From: Clostridium sp. K4410.MGS-306
GTDB taxonomy: Bacteria > Cyanobacteriota > Vampirovibrionia > Gastranaerophilales > Gastranaerophilaceae
Direction: 5' to 3'
Assembly (NCBI GenBank): GCA_000980375.1
Contig: LARD01000021.1
Span: 1-52,390 of the forward strand
Length of the DNA stretch: 52,390 bases
Shown: one piece after another, positions 9,112 through 16,743 of the stretch
Layout of the letters: each line of letters opens with the position of its first letter
Numbering within the stretch: position 1 is the first letter of the stretch
Notes under the pieces: model-generated
Database searches by the model: none
What the model saw: only the letters and a program-made list of their open reading frames with translations
Told to the model about the DNA's origin: nothing
Translations under genes and position numbers: made by a program

Positions 9112-10470
9112 TTAAACAGGAGGAAGGCTAATTGAGCCATCTTCCAGCCCCAGCAAACTTTCAAACACAGCTTCTGAATATGTCGGATGTGCAAAAACCG
9201 TTTTCAGTGCAAGTTTGACATCAATATTACCCGTCATCATCAATGCAAACTGTTGGATTATTGATGATGCCTCGGGCATGACAGCATGCGCACCTGCTAT
9301 TTTTCCGTTTTGTTCAATAACTTTTAAGAATCCATCTATTTCATCATCAGCCTGTGCTTTTCCAAGAGCTGCTACCGGGAAAGTTGATACTTTATAGTCT
9401 TCAGCGTTTAAGTCTTCTTCTGTTTTGCCCACCCAGGCAATTTCCGGGCTGCCATAAATAACTGAAGGCACAAGATTTTTGTCAAAATGAACGTCATCAC
9501 CTTTGACAATATAATCAACAACGCCTATAGCCTGATGCTGCGCGCTGTGAGCAAGCTGAAGTTTGCCGTTTATATCACCAATTGCAAAAATATTTTTGTA
9601 ATTGGTCTGAAAATTTTGGTTTACTTTAACAAACTTTCCGTCTTTTTCTATCTCAATACCTTCGCACACAGGCAATACCGGTTCTCTGCCTATTGCGCAC
9701 AAAATCATATCCGGCTTTAACACCTGTCCGTTAGATAGTATAACGTCATGGTTTTCGATTTTTTCTATTTTTGTTTGAGTAAAATATTTTATCTTTTCTT
9801 TCTTAAACAAACGCTCCAGCCTTTTTGAAACATCTGTATCAGCTTGCGGCAAGAGCTTTGAAGCCAACTCCACAACTGTAACCGCCTTGTTAAAGCCAGA
9901 AAAAATTCTGGCCCACTCAACCCCTATTGCTCCCGAGCCGACAACCAGAATATTTTCCGGCAAGGACTCAAGACAAAGCACGTCATTTGAGTTTAAAATA
10001 AATTTGCCGTCGCATTCGAGCCCGTTGATTTGAGAGGGCTTGGATCCTGTTGCAAGGATAATGTTCTTGCACGAATAGGCCATCCCTCCGGCGTGGATAA
10101 TGTTTGTGTCTACTATCAGCGCTGTTTCGTTTACGATTGTTACACCGTAGCTTTGGACGAGTTTTGTCAAAGATTTTTGAATTTTTGAGACAATCTCGTT
10201 TTTACGATTGAAAACTTTTTGATAATCTGCTGACAAAGCTGCATTTTCACCAAATGAAACTCCGAATTTTTCTGCTTTTTTCAGACTCTTGTAGAAGTCT
10301 GCACAGTGGAGAATTGTTTTTGTCGGGATACAGCCTCTGTTCAAACATACACCGCCCAAGCAGTCTTTTTCAAAAAGTACGACTTTCAGACCTTTTTGTG
10401 CTGCTCTTATTGCTGCACTGTAACCCGCAGGTCCTCCGCCTATTATACCCAAATCGTATTTTTTTTCCAT
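9112..10470 (-). CDS. lpdA: Dihydrolipoyl dehydrogenase (E3)
   Basis: E3 is the flavoprotein that reoxidises dihydrolipoamide in 2-oxo acid dehydrogenase or glycine cleavage complexes. The 452 residues show the FAD fold (IIGGGPAGYSAAIRAAQKG), the redox disulfide GGVCLNRGCIPTK (Cys42 and Cys47), the NAD fold (VVGSGAIGVEWA), a second FAD motif (IFAIGDING) and the catalytic His-Glu in FAHPTYSEA near the C-terminus. No lipoyl domain is fused. The other complex subunits are not nearby, so its partner complex is unknown. lipA follows. Confidence 0.96.
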   Translation of the reverse strand: MEKKYDLGIIGGGPAGYSAAIRAAQKGLKVVLFEKDCLGGVCLNRGCIPTKTILHCADFYKSLKKAEKFGVSFGENAALSADYQKVFNRKNEIVSKIQKSLTKLVQSYGVTIVNETALIVDTNIIHAGGMAYSCKNIILATGSKPSQINGLECDGKFILNSNDVLCLESLPENILVVGSGAIGVEWARIFSGFNKAVTVVELASKLLPQADTDVSKRLERLFKKEKIKYFTQTKIEKIENHDVILSNGQVLKPDMILCAIGREPVLPVCEGIEIEKDGKFVKVNQNFQTNYKNIFAIGDINGKLQLAHSAQHQAIGVVDYIVKGDDVHFDKNLVPSVIYGSPEIAWVGKTEEDLNAEDYKVSTFPVAALGKAQADDEIDGFLKVIEQNGKIAGAHAVMPEASSIIQQFALMMTGNIDVKLALKTVFAHPTYSEAVFESLLGLEDGSISLPPV

Positions 10471-10530
10471 ACAAAATCCTAAAAAACTATCCCCTATAAT
10501 TATATTACAGGTGAATAGTTTTATAAATAT

Positions 10531-10638
10531 TTAATTGTTTTCAAGAGACAAAATCTCCCAAGTATAATTGTTTAAAAAATCCTCTTTTGTATATATTTGT
10601 TCTCCGAGTTTTTTGTTATTTATAATTTTTATAATCAA
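10531..10638 (-). CDS. Possible 35-residue peptide, TTG start
   Basis: A short open frame upstream of lpdA. It has a TTG start with GAGGTG 7 bases upstream, encodes a charged mixture ending WEILSLENN, and stops 60 bases before lpdA. Its ribosome-binding site lies inside the terminator stem of the upstream aminotransferase gene, so translation would need its own transcript or readthrough. The composition looks protein-like, but the region is AT-rich and chance is a real alternative. No homology is recognised. Confidence 0.25.
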   Translation of the reverse strand: MIIKIINNKKLGEQIYTKEDFLNNYTWEILSLENN

Positions 10639-10640
10639 AT

Positions 10641-10677
10641 AGAAACACCTCTTTTAAAATTAAAAAAGAGGTGTTTC
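10641..10677. terminator. Terminator after DegT-type gene
   Basis: A 15-base stem (AGAAACACCTCTTTT and its complement) with a short AT loop and T-rich flanks, 18 bases past the aminotransferase stop on the minus strand. Confidence 0.85.
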
Positions 10678-10695
10678 TTTGATTTTTTTAATTAT

Positions 10696-11820
10696 CTAGC
10701 AGCTTGCAGTTGCTTTACATTTAGCAATAGCATCTTTTACTTTAGTCGCTATTTCTTTTTGTTCTTCTGCTGTTAATTCAGCAAACATAGGCAAACTCAT
10801 AACGTGTTGTGTATTGTATTCGGTTTTTGGAAGGTCACCCATTTTGTAGCCCAAGTGAGCGTGCACTTTTTGCATATGCAACGGAATAGGATAATAAAGC
10901 ATTGCGCCCACACCGTTTTCTTGAAGCATTTTTTGAACAGCATCACGGTTAGGAACTTTGATAGTGTACTGGTGGTATACACAGTAAGTATCATCCAGCT
11001 CTTTAGGTGTGATAACATCTTCACAGTCTTTGAACAATTCTGTATATCTGTGAGCAACTTCGCGTCTCATTTTGTTCCATTCGTCAATGTAATTCATTTT
11101 TACACGAAGTATTGCAGATTGAATTTCATCAAGACGGCTGTTAACACCGATTTCATCGTGGTGATATCTTACGGCACCGCCATGGTTTCTTAATGCAATC
11201 ATTCTGTCTTTCAAGAAATCACTGTTTGTAACAGCCATACCGCCGTCACCCATTCCGCCTAAGTTTTTGGTTGGAAAGAAGCTGTAAGCACCGATATCAC
11301 CGAAAGAACCTACTTTTTTACCTTTGTATTCTGCACCAACAGCCTGGCAGCAATCTTCAATTACATAAAGATTGTGGCGTTTTGCAATATCCATGATTAC
11401 ATCCATATCAGCAGGCTGGCCGTAAAGGTGTACAGGCATAATAGCTTTTGTACGCGGTGTAATTTTATCTTCAATTTGAGTTACATCCATATTGAATGTA
11501 TCAGGATCAATATCAACAAACACAGGAGTTGCACCGACAATTTCAATAGATTCTGTAGTAGCAACAAATGTGAAAGCAACAGTGATAACTTCGTCGCCTT
11601 TGCCTATATCAAGAGCACGCAAAGCAAGGTGAAGAGCATCTGTTCCGGAGTTGAGACCTATAGCATGTTTTGTGCCGAGATATTGAGAAAATTCTTGCTC
11701 GAGCGCTTTTGTATTAGGGCCCAGAATATAAGCACCTGAGCGCAAAACGTCCACAACGGCTTTTTCTATTTCTTCACCAGTTTGTTTATACTGTCTTTTT
11801 AAATCAACTATAGGAATCAT
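10696..11820 (-). CDS. DegT/DnrJ/EryC1/StrS sugar aminotransferase
   Basis: A pyridoxal-phosphate enzyme of the family that adds an amino group to keto-sugar nucleotides for cell surface polysaccharide. The 374 residues match the family. Motifs: GPNTKALEQEFSQYLGTKHA, LNSGTDALHLAL, VIEDCCQAVGAEY (Asp156 contacts the cofactor) and the PLP lysine in FFPTKNLGGMGDGG (Lys185). The tail TASC is unusual but short. The exact sugar cannot be told from sequence. AGGAGA precedes the ATG. It is divergent from the WecG-type glycosyltransferase at 11933, which supports a role in surface glycans. Confidence 0.93.
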   Translation of the reverse strand: MIPIVDLKRQYKQTGEEIEKAVVDVLRSGAYILGPNTKALEQEFSQYLGTKHAIGLNSGTDALHLALRALDIGKGDEVITVAFTFVATTESIEIVGATPVFVDIDPDTFNMDVTQIEDKITPRTKAIMPVHLYGQPADMDVIMDIAKRHNLYVIEDCCQAVGAEYKGKKVGSFGDIGAYSFFPTKNLGGMGDGGMAVTNSDFLKDRMIALRNHGGAVRYHHDEIGVNSRLDEIQSAILRVKMNYIDEWNKMRREVAHRYTELFKDCEDVITPKELDDTYCVYHQYTIKVPNRDAVQKMLQENGVGAMLYYPIPLHMQKVHAHLGYKMGDLPKTEYNTQHVMSLPMFAELTAEEQKEIATKVKDAIAKCKATASC

Positions 11821-11895
11821 ATAAATCTCCTTTTCCTCATACTTTCTAATCTATTATTCAATTCTACCACCCATAAAAAGGGTCTTTATAAAATC

Positions 11896-11924
11896 TTTAC
11901 AAGAGAACAGTACCCTTATATAAT
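11896..11924 (+). promoter_or_regulatory. Promoter of wecG-ftsEX operon, leaderless type
   Basis: -35 TTTACA (11896-11901), 17-base spacer, perfect -10 TATAAT (11919-11924). The ATG follows 8 bases later and there is no Shine-Dalgarno sequence, so the transcript starts at or next to the start codon. Confidence 0.7.
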
Positions 11925-11932
11925 TATATATT

Positions 11933-12688
11933 ATGGAATGTTTACTAAGAAAAAAAGAGCCGATACTCGGGTTTGAAGTGGATTTGTTTACATTTGAAGA
12001 AGCGCTTCAGTTTGTGCATAAACATCTGCAGGAAAATAAAGGTATGCACATTGTAACAATTAACCCTGAGATGATTACATCGGGCAACCAAAATGACGAA
12101 TTCGGCAGGGTTTTAAACGAAGCTGATATGTCTATTCCTGACGGAGTGGGTATAAAAATTGCTTTAAAAATGAAAGGTATTAATCAAGAAAATATACCGG
12201 GAATTGAGTTTTCAAAAAAACTTATTGGAATGTCCGCACTCGAAGGCTATACAATAGGGCTGCTCGGCGCAAAAGAAGAAGTTGTGCAAAAAGCAGCGCA
12301 AAATTTGAGAAATGAATTTGAAAATCTCAATATTACTTATGTTAGAAACGGTTATTTTTCTGAAGATGAAGAAAACATAATTAAAGAAGAATTGAAAGCC
12401 ATAGCACCAAGGGTGCTTTTTGTTGCACTTGGTGCCCCAAAGCAGGAATTGTTGATAGCAAAACTCAAGCAAGAAATGCCAAACACTATATTTATAGGTG
12501 TAGGAGGAAGTTTTGATGTTTGGTCAGGAATGGTAAAAAGAGCACCTGAAATCTACCAAAAAATGGGACTGGAGTGGTTGTACAGAACTGTTAAAGAACC
12601 ATCAAGATTTAAAAGGATTTTTCCGGCTTTGCCATTGTTCCTTATTCAGGTTATAATAGAGACCGTACACGAAAATTTGGTAAAATAA
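11933..12688 (+). CDS. WecG/TagA/CpsF family glycosyltransferase
   Basis: A GT26-type enzyme that transfers an N-acetylhexosamine (ManNAc or ManNAcA in known members) from UDP to a lipid-linked sugar in making wall or surface polymers at the inner membrane. The 251 residues show the family pattern: ILGFEVDLFTFEEAL, VTINPEMI, IPDGVGI, GIEF, LLGAKEEVV, NGYFSEDEE, FVALGAPKQE and VGGSFDVWSG. The invariant Asp in PDG and the GAPKQE loop are present. The C-terminal YRTVKEPSRFKR is the membrane-associating tail. It heads a likely operon with ftsE (1 base downstream), ftsX, an HDOD gene and a prepilin-like gene. Confidence 0.94.
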   Translation: MECLLRKKEPILGFEVDLFTFEEALQFVHKHLQENKGMHIVTINPEMITSGNQNDEFGRVLNEADMSIPDGVGIKIALKMKGINQENIPGIEFSKKLIGMSALEGYTIGLLGAKEEVVQKAAQNLRNEFENLNITYVRNGYFSEDEENIIKEELKAIAPRVLFVALGAPKQELLIAKLKQEMPNTIFIGVGGSFDVWSGMVKRAPEIYQKMGLEWLYRTVKEPSRFKRIFPALPLFLIQVIIETVHENLVK

Positions 12689-12689
12689 T

Positions 12690-13364
12690 ATGATTCAATT
12701 AAGAGGTGTTACAAAAAAATATAAAAACAATTACGCTCTGAAAAATGTCAATTTAGACATTATGTCGGGCGAATTTGTTTTTATTACGGGTTCATCAGGT
12801 GCAGGAAAATCCACTTTGATGAAACTTTTATATAAAGAAGAAACTCCCACAACAGGCAGCGTAATGATTGGCGGTATCAATATAGCAAACCTTCCGTCTG
12901 AAAAGGTGCCTAACCTCAGAAGATGTATGGGGATTGTTTTCCAAGATTACAAACTTTTAATGAACCAGAGCGTATATGACAACTGCGCTTACGTAATAAG
13001 AACACTCGGTATGAGCTCAAAAGAGATTGAAGCTCGCGTAACCGGGGCATTAAAAGTAGTAGGGCTCCTTGAAAAAATGAAAGCAAAACCAACAGAGCTC
13101 TCAGGTGGTGAACAGCAAAGAGTATCGATTGCAAGAGCAATCGTAAACGGCCCGCCGCTACTGATTGCAGACGAGCCTACTGGTAACCTTGACCCCAAAA
13201 ACTCTATGGAAATCATGCAGATTTTGGAACAAATTAATCAAAAAGGTATCACGGTACTTGTTTCCACACACGACCATGCAATGGTAGATTATTTCAGAAA
13301 AAGAGTGCTGACTCTTGAAGGTGGCCAAATAATCAGAGACGTACAAGCCGGTACTTACGAATAG
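12690..13364 (+). CDS. ftsE: Cell division ATP-binding protein FtsE
   Basis: FtsE is the ATPase of the FtsEX complex, which in other bacteria regulates cell wall hydrolases at the septum. The 224 residues form one ABC domain: Walker A GSSGAGKST (34-42), Q loop VFQDYKLL, signature LSGGEQQR (137 onward), Walker B LLIADEPTGNLD and switch STHDH. The DYKLL after the Q loop is typical of FtsE. The start lies 1 base after the wecG-type stop, suggesting translational coupling. Confidence 0.96.
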   Translation: MIQLRGVTKKYKNNYALKNVNLDIMSGEFVFITGSSGAGKSTLMKLLYKEETPTTGSVMIGGINIANLPSEKVPNLRRCMGIVFQDYKLLMNQSVYDNCAYVIRTLGMSSKEIEARVTGALKVVGLLEKMKAKPTELSGGEQQRVSIARAIVNGPPLLIADEPTGNLDPKNSMEIMQILEQINQKGITVLVSTHDHAMVDYFRKRVLTLEGGQIIRDVQAGTYE

Positions 13365-13380
13365 ATAATGAGTAATAAAC

Positions 13381-14295
13381 ATGAGTGATGAATCAACAAA
13401 AGCAATAATAAAAAAGAAGGTTAAAGCCCATATTCCAAAAGATTGGCTCAAAGAATTGAGAATAATCTACAGAATTACGCTTGAAACTATTTACGGTATC
13501 AAAAGAACAGGATGGATAAATATTGCCATTATTACTACAATGGCCGCTATTTTAACCATTTTTGGAGGCCTTTTCAGGTTCACAATTTCTTTAAATTCTT
13601 TTGTTCACGAGCTGGGCAACGCGTTGGAAATTTCCGTTTACATAAAATCAGATGCCAGAACAGAATCAGTAGCTCAAGAAATAAGAGGCCTCGAGCATGT
13701 GGAAAGGGTAAAAATTATCCCCAAAGAACGATCCTGGTCAGAGCTCAAAAGAGAATTTGATGTGCCGAATATGGACAACCCATTGCCAGACACTCTTCAC
13801 GTTAAAGTTGATAAGCCTGAAAATATTACAACGGTTTTCAACAAAATAAAAACATATAACGGTGTAGAAGACTTAAATTATGCACAGGATATTGCTAAAA
13901 AAATGCAGTTTTTCAACAATGTTGTACACACCATTACGCTTGTTGTTGTGATACTTGTAGCTATTTTGACAATTACAATAATTAATAATACAATACAACT
14001 AGTTATCCAGTCCCGCAAAGAAGAGATTGAAATTATGCGACTGATGGGCGTGAGCAACTGGTACATAAAGATTCCGTTAATTTTACAAGGTGCAATTTAC
14101 GGCTTTATGGGTGCATTGATTTCATTACTCCCCCTCAATGCGGTAAACAACGGACTTATGAAGGTTCACGAGTTCTTTATGGTTCCACCTCCGGTTCTGG
14201 CTAACAATACGGTAATTTTGGTATTATTTATCATCGCAGCTGGATGCGGTGCAGGCGGAAGTTTACTATCAATCAAGAAACATTTACAGGTATAA
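13381..14295 (+). CDS. ftsX: Cell division protein FtsX
   Basis: FtsX is the membrane partner of FtsE and signals to periplasmic wall hydrolases. The 304 residues show a cytoplasmic N-terminus, a first membrane segment (about 47-70), an external domain (75-175, including ISVYIKSDARTES and VERVKIIPKE), then three membrane segments (180-205, 235-260, 275-295). Between the second and third lies the coupling region RKEEIEIMRLMGVSNWYIK, as expected. It follows ftsE by 16 bases. No dedicated hydrolase such as EnvC or PcsB is encoded nearby. Confidence 0.95.
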   Translation: MSDESTKAIIKKKVKAHIPKDWLKELRIIYRITLETIYGIKRTGWINIAIITTMAAILTIFGGLFRFTISLNSFVHELGNALEISVYIKSDARTESVAQEIRGLEHVERVKIIPKERSWSELKREFDVPNMDNPLPDTLHVKVDKPENITTVFNKIKTYNGVEDLNYAQDIAKKMQFFNNVVHTITLVVVILVAILTITIINNTIQLVIQSRKEEIEIMRLMGVSNWYIKIPLILQGAIYGFMGALISLLPLNAVNNGLMKVHEFFMVPPPVLANNTVILVLFIIAAGCGAGGSLLSIKKHLQV

Positions 14296-14298
14296 ATT

Positions 14299-15102
14299 AT
14301 GACAATAAACGCACAACAAGTATTGGATCAAATCAAAGAAATTCCTGCAATGCCTAATGTCATTGTTAAGGCTCTGGGTATAATTAAAGATGACCAGTCA
14401 GGTACAAAAGAAATTTCTGAAATCATGGCCTATGACCAGGCACTGACATCTCAGGTACTCAAACTTGTGAATTCGGCTTATTACGGATTTGCACAAGAGA
14501 TTACCTCTGTTAACAAAGCGCTGGCGCTTTTGGGTATGACTCAGACAAAAAATATCATTATAGCTGTAGCAATGAAACCTATGCTTACTTCACAAGGCGG
14601 TCGTGATATGTGGAAGCACGCTTTAAGATGTGCTGTTGCCTGTGAGTACCTTGCGGAAAAAACAGGCGTTGTTGATACAGGAGACGCTTTTACAATCGGA
14701 TTTTTACATGATATCGGCAAAATCGTACTAAACATTGTAGATACAATGACTTATCAAAAAGTTAGAACTATGGTTAAAAACGGTATGGATATTATTGAAG
14801 CCGAAAATGAAATGTTTGAAACCAACCATGCTGATATGGGCTTTTTGCTTGCAAAAAAATGGAAGTTGTCTGTTCTGCTTGCAAACTGTATAAAATATCA
14901 CCATGACCCGTTATCTTCATCAATGCCGCAGGTCAGCACACTCGCTTATGCAGCTAATAAAATTTCGCACGAAGAACCTGATGTTATGGATGAAGCATTG
15001 GTAAAAGAACAATTAAATATTAGTATCAGTGAATTAATGCAATACAGAGAAGAAATTATTGCAAAAGCTAATTCTCTGTTTGCGCAACTCAATGCCGGTT
15101 AA
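14299..15102 (+). CDS. HDOD domain protein
   Basis: A 267-residue protein of the HDOD class, common in signalling and competence regulation but usually without phosphodiesterase activity. The N-terminal signature is clear: IKEIPAMPNVIVKALGIIKD, ISEIMAYDQALTSQVLKLVNSAYYG and SVNKALALLGM. HD-like residues follow: FLHDIGKIV and CIKYHHDP. No response-regulator or output domain is fused. It begins 3 bases after ftsX, so it is cotranscribed with division genes, which is not a usual place for it. Confidence 0.9.
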   Translation: MTINAQQVLDQIKEIPAMPNVIVKALGIIKDDQSGTKEISEIMAYDQALTSQVLKLVNSAYYGFAQEITSVNKALALLGMTQTKNIIIAVAMKPMLTSQGGRDMWKHALRCAVACEYLAEKTGVVDTGDAFTIGFLHDIGKIVLNIVDTMTYQKVRTMVKNGMDIIEAENEMFETNHADMGFLLAKKWKLSVLLANCIKYHHDPLSSSMPQVSTLAYAANKISHEEPDVMDEALVKEQLNISISELMQYREEIIAKANSLFAQLNAG

Positions 15103-15121
15103 TAAAAAGATTGGATAGAAT

Positions 15122-15805
15122 ATGAAAAAGAAATTTCCTGAAGTAAAAACAGCATTTACTCTTGCTGAAACACTTCTTACATTAGCAATTGTAGGTGTTA
15201 TCGCAGCTCTTACAATACCAACGCTTAAAGATTATTCTGACGAAGTCCGTTATATAACAGGAGTCCAAAAGGCTTTTGCAACAATTAATGCGGCAACAAC
15301 TGCAATTGAGACAAAACATGGTGATGCAATGTTTTGGAAATTTGACCAGGATAAAACGATTAACTGGTATAGAGAAACAATGAACGTAATCCCAACAACA
15401 AATGAGCAAACCTGGGAAAGAACTCATATTGATGGAACAGAAGGATATACATTTAAGCCTTCATTTTTTACAGCAGATGGTATGGCTTGGTCAATAGGAA
15501 CCGGCGGGTATCCCTGCGGAGGAGGATGCGCACTTGTTGATATAAATGGACCGCAACCACCTAATGTAATTGGTATAGATCAACATGGTTTCAGATTGGG
15601 TACTTTATGCAACCAAAATACCAAATTAGGTGATTGGGGAGTTTATCCAATGGGTGATATCTTGCATGATGAGAATGCAAGCTGGGCTTGTACTGCTTAT
15701 GTAATAAAACACAACAAAATGCCATGGATTAAAGGTATGCAAAATATCAAAACCTGCCAAGATGTTTTAGAACTAAGTAAATCAGCAGACAATCCTCAAG
15801 ATTAA
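15122..15805 (+). CDS. Prepilin-like protein (type IV pilin / T2S pseudopilin N-terminus)
   Basis: The 227-residue protein begins with a short leader (MKKKFPEVKTA) and a prepilin peptidase site TA-FTLAETLLT. Glu5 of the mature form is present, followed by a hydrophobic helix (TLLTLAIVGVIAALTIPTL). The residue before the cut is Ala, not the usual Gly. The rest (45-227) has about six cysteines and glycine-rich loops (GGYPCGGGCALVD, DQHGFRLGT), probably a disulfide-stabilised external domain. It would lie in a pilus or pseudopilus, but no assembly genes are nearby. It is last in the operon and is followed by a terminator. Confidence 0.85.
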   Translation: MKKKFPEVKTAFTLAETLLTLAIVGVIAALTIPTLKDYSDEVRYITGVQKAFATINAATTAIETKHGDAMFWKFDQDKTINWYRETMNVIPTTNEQTWERTHIDGTEGYTFKPSFFTADGMAWSIGTGGYPCGGGCALVDINGPQPPNVIGIDQHGFRLGTLCNQNTKLGDWGVYPMGDILHDENASWACTAYVIKHNKMPWIKGMQNIKTCQDVLELSKSADNPQD

Positions 15806-15815
15806 AACATATAAC

Positions 15816-15846
15816 AAAAAAGCTCTATTAATATAGAGCTTTTTTT
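15816..15846. terminator. Bidirectional terminator
   Basis: AAAAAAGCTCTAT and its complement form a 13-base stem with a TAAT loop. It closes the wecG-ftsEX operon and the convergent gene at 15867. Confidence 0.88.
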
Positions 15847-15866
15847 TATGAATAATATTTTATTGA

Positions 15867-16610
15867 TTAATGTCTGTCAGTCATTATGAATAAACTGATT
15901 AAGTCATTTAAAGCAACAGCCTGTTTTTTGTAATCTTGAACCTGTTTTTCAAGAGTTTTGATATTGCTTCTGTATTCCTGAATTTGAGCCATACAAGCTT
16001 TTGCACTTGTTGTAAGGCTGTCTTGGCCTTGTTGAGCTTCTTTCAAAACGCTGTTCATGGAAATACCCAGGGCTTCCATTGTCTGCCTGATAATTTGTGC
16101 ACCAGTTTGTTTGGTAACGCCTTGCGGAAGTTGCATAATCAGCCTTTTCAAAACGGCAACGTTTGCTGGCATTGAATAATTTTTTTGTGGAGGTACGCCA
16201 TTGATTCTGGGCTGTACTGCTGGGTTTGGATTAAACATTTCTTTTTCTTCAAACATTGGTGTATCCGTTTCTTCAAAATTTAAATTATCTGTAATACTTG
16301 AAGGGAATGGCTCATCAAAATCACTTTGATTTGCACTATCCAAATCATTGTCAAATGAGTTTTCCATATAATCGCCAAGCTCATCAGGAGCATTGTCATC
16401 TAATGAAAAATCAACAAAGTTGTCATCAAGACTAACTGTGTCTGTAATTTGTTCTTCAAAATTTTCTGCCGGAGAAGCTTGAGGTTCTTTAATAAGAGAG
16501 CCGGCATCTTCAACGCTGTCAGGTATTGGCTGTATTTCTATTTCTGCTTGCTTTTTCAAAGCTTCAACAATTTTTTTGCCTACACCTGAAGGGAGTTTAT
16601 TTTCTGCCAT
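15867..16610 (-). CDS. Acidic protein with C-terminal coiled coil, unknown
   Basis: A 247-residue cytosolic protein not recognised as a known family. Residues 1-25 are basic (LPSGVGKKIVEALKKQ). Residues 30-125 are strongly acidic and probably disordered, with repeated DDN, DNF and FDE runs. From about 140 it is folded and helical: MPANVAVLKRLIMQLPQG, TGAQIIRQTMEALGIS and VLKEAQQGQDSLTTSAKA, then a coiled coil. The start is the ATG at 16610, preceded by AAAGG; a TTG 30 bases further up is in frame but lies too close to the -10 box. The layout (acidic linker plus helical domain) resembles scaffold or division-associated proteins, but that is only a guess. Confidence 0.75.
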   Translation of the reverse strand: MAENKLPSGVGKKIVEALKKQAEIEIQPIPDSVEDAGSLIKEPQASPAENFEEQITDTVSLDDNFVDFSLDDNAPDELGDYMENSFDNDLDSANQSDFDEPFPSSITDNLNFEETDTPMFEEKEMFNPNPAVQPRINGVPPQKNYSMPANVAVLKRLIMQLPQGVTKQTGAQIIRQTMEALGISMNSVLKEAQQGQDSLTTSAKACMAQIQEYRSNIKTLEKQVQDYKKQAVALNDLISLFIMTDRH

Positions 16611-16640
16611 ATTGCTAACCTTTTCTTTGTTTTCATGCAA

Positions 16641-16669
16641 ATTATATATAAAATATAATTATTTTTCAA
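16641..16669 (-). promoter_or_regulatory. Promoter of acidic coiled-coil protein gene
   Basis: Minus-strand -35 TTGAAA, 17-base spacer and perfect -10 TATAAT, giving a leader of about 24 bases with AAAGG before the ATG. One of the best sigma70 matches in the window. Confidence 0.75.
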
Positions 16670-16743
16670 AAGATAATTACAATATATTAAGTATGTGCAA
16701 TGTTTGCACATAAATATATTAATCATTCAGGCAGACTTTTCTC

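Noticed and set aside
11374..11739. 121-codon frame on the plus strand
   Set aside because: It is antisense to the DegT-type aminotransferase, whose motifs and cofactor lysine are intact.
16611..16640. N-terminal extension of the acidic protein from TTG 16640
   Set aside because: The TTG is directly next to the -10 box, while ATG 16610 has AAAGG at good distance.
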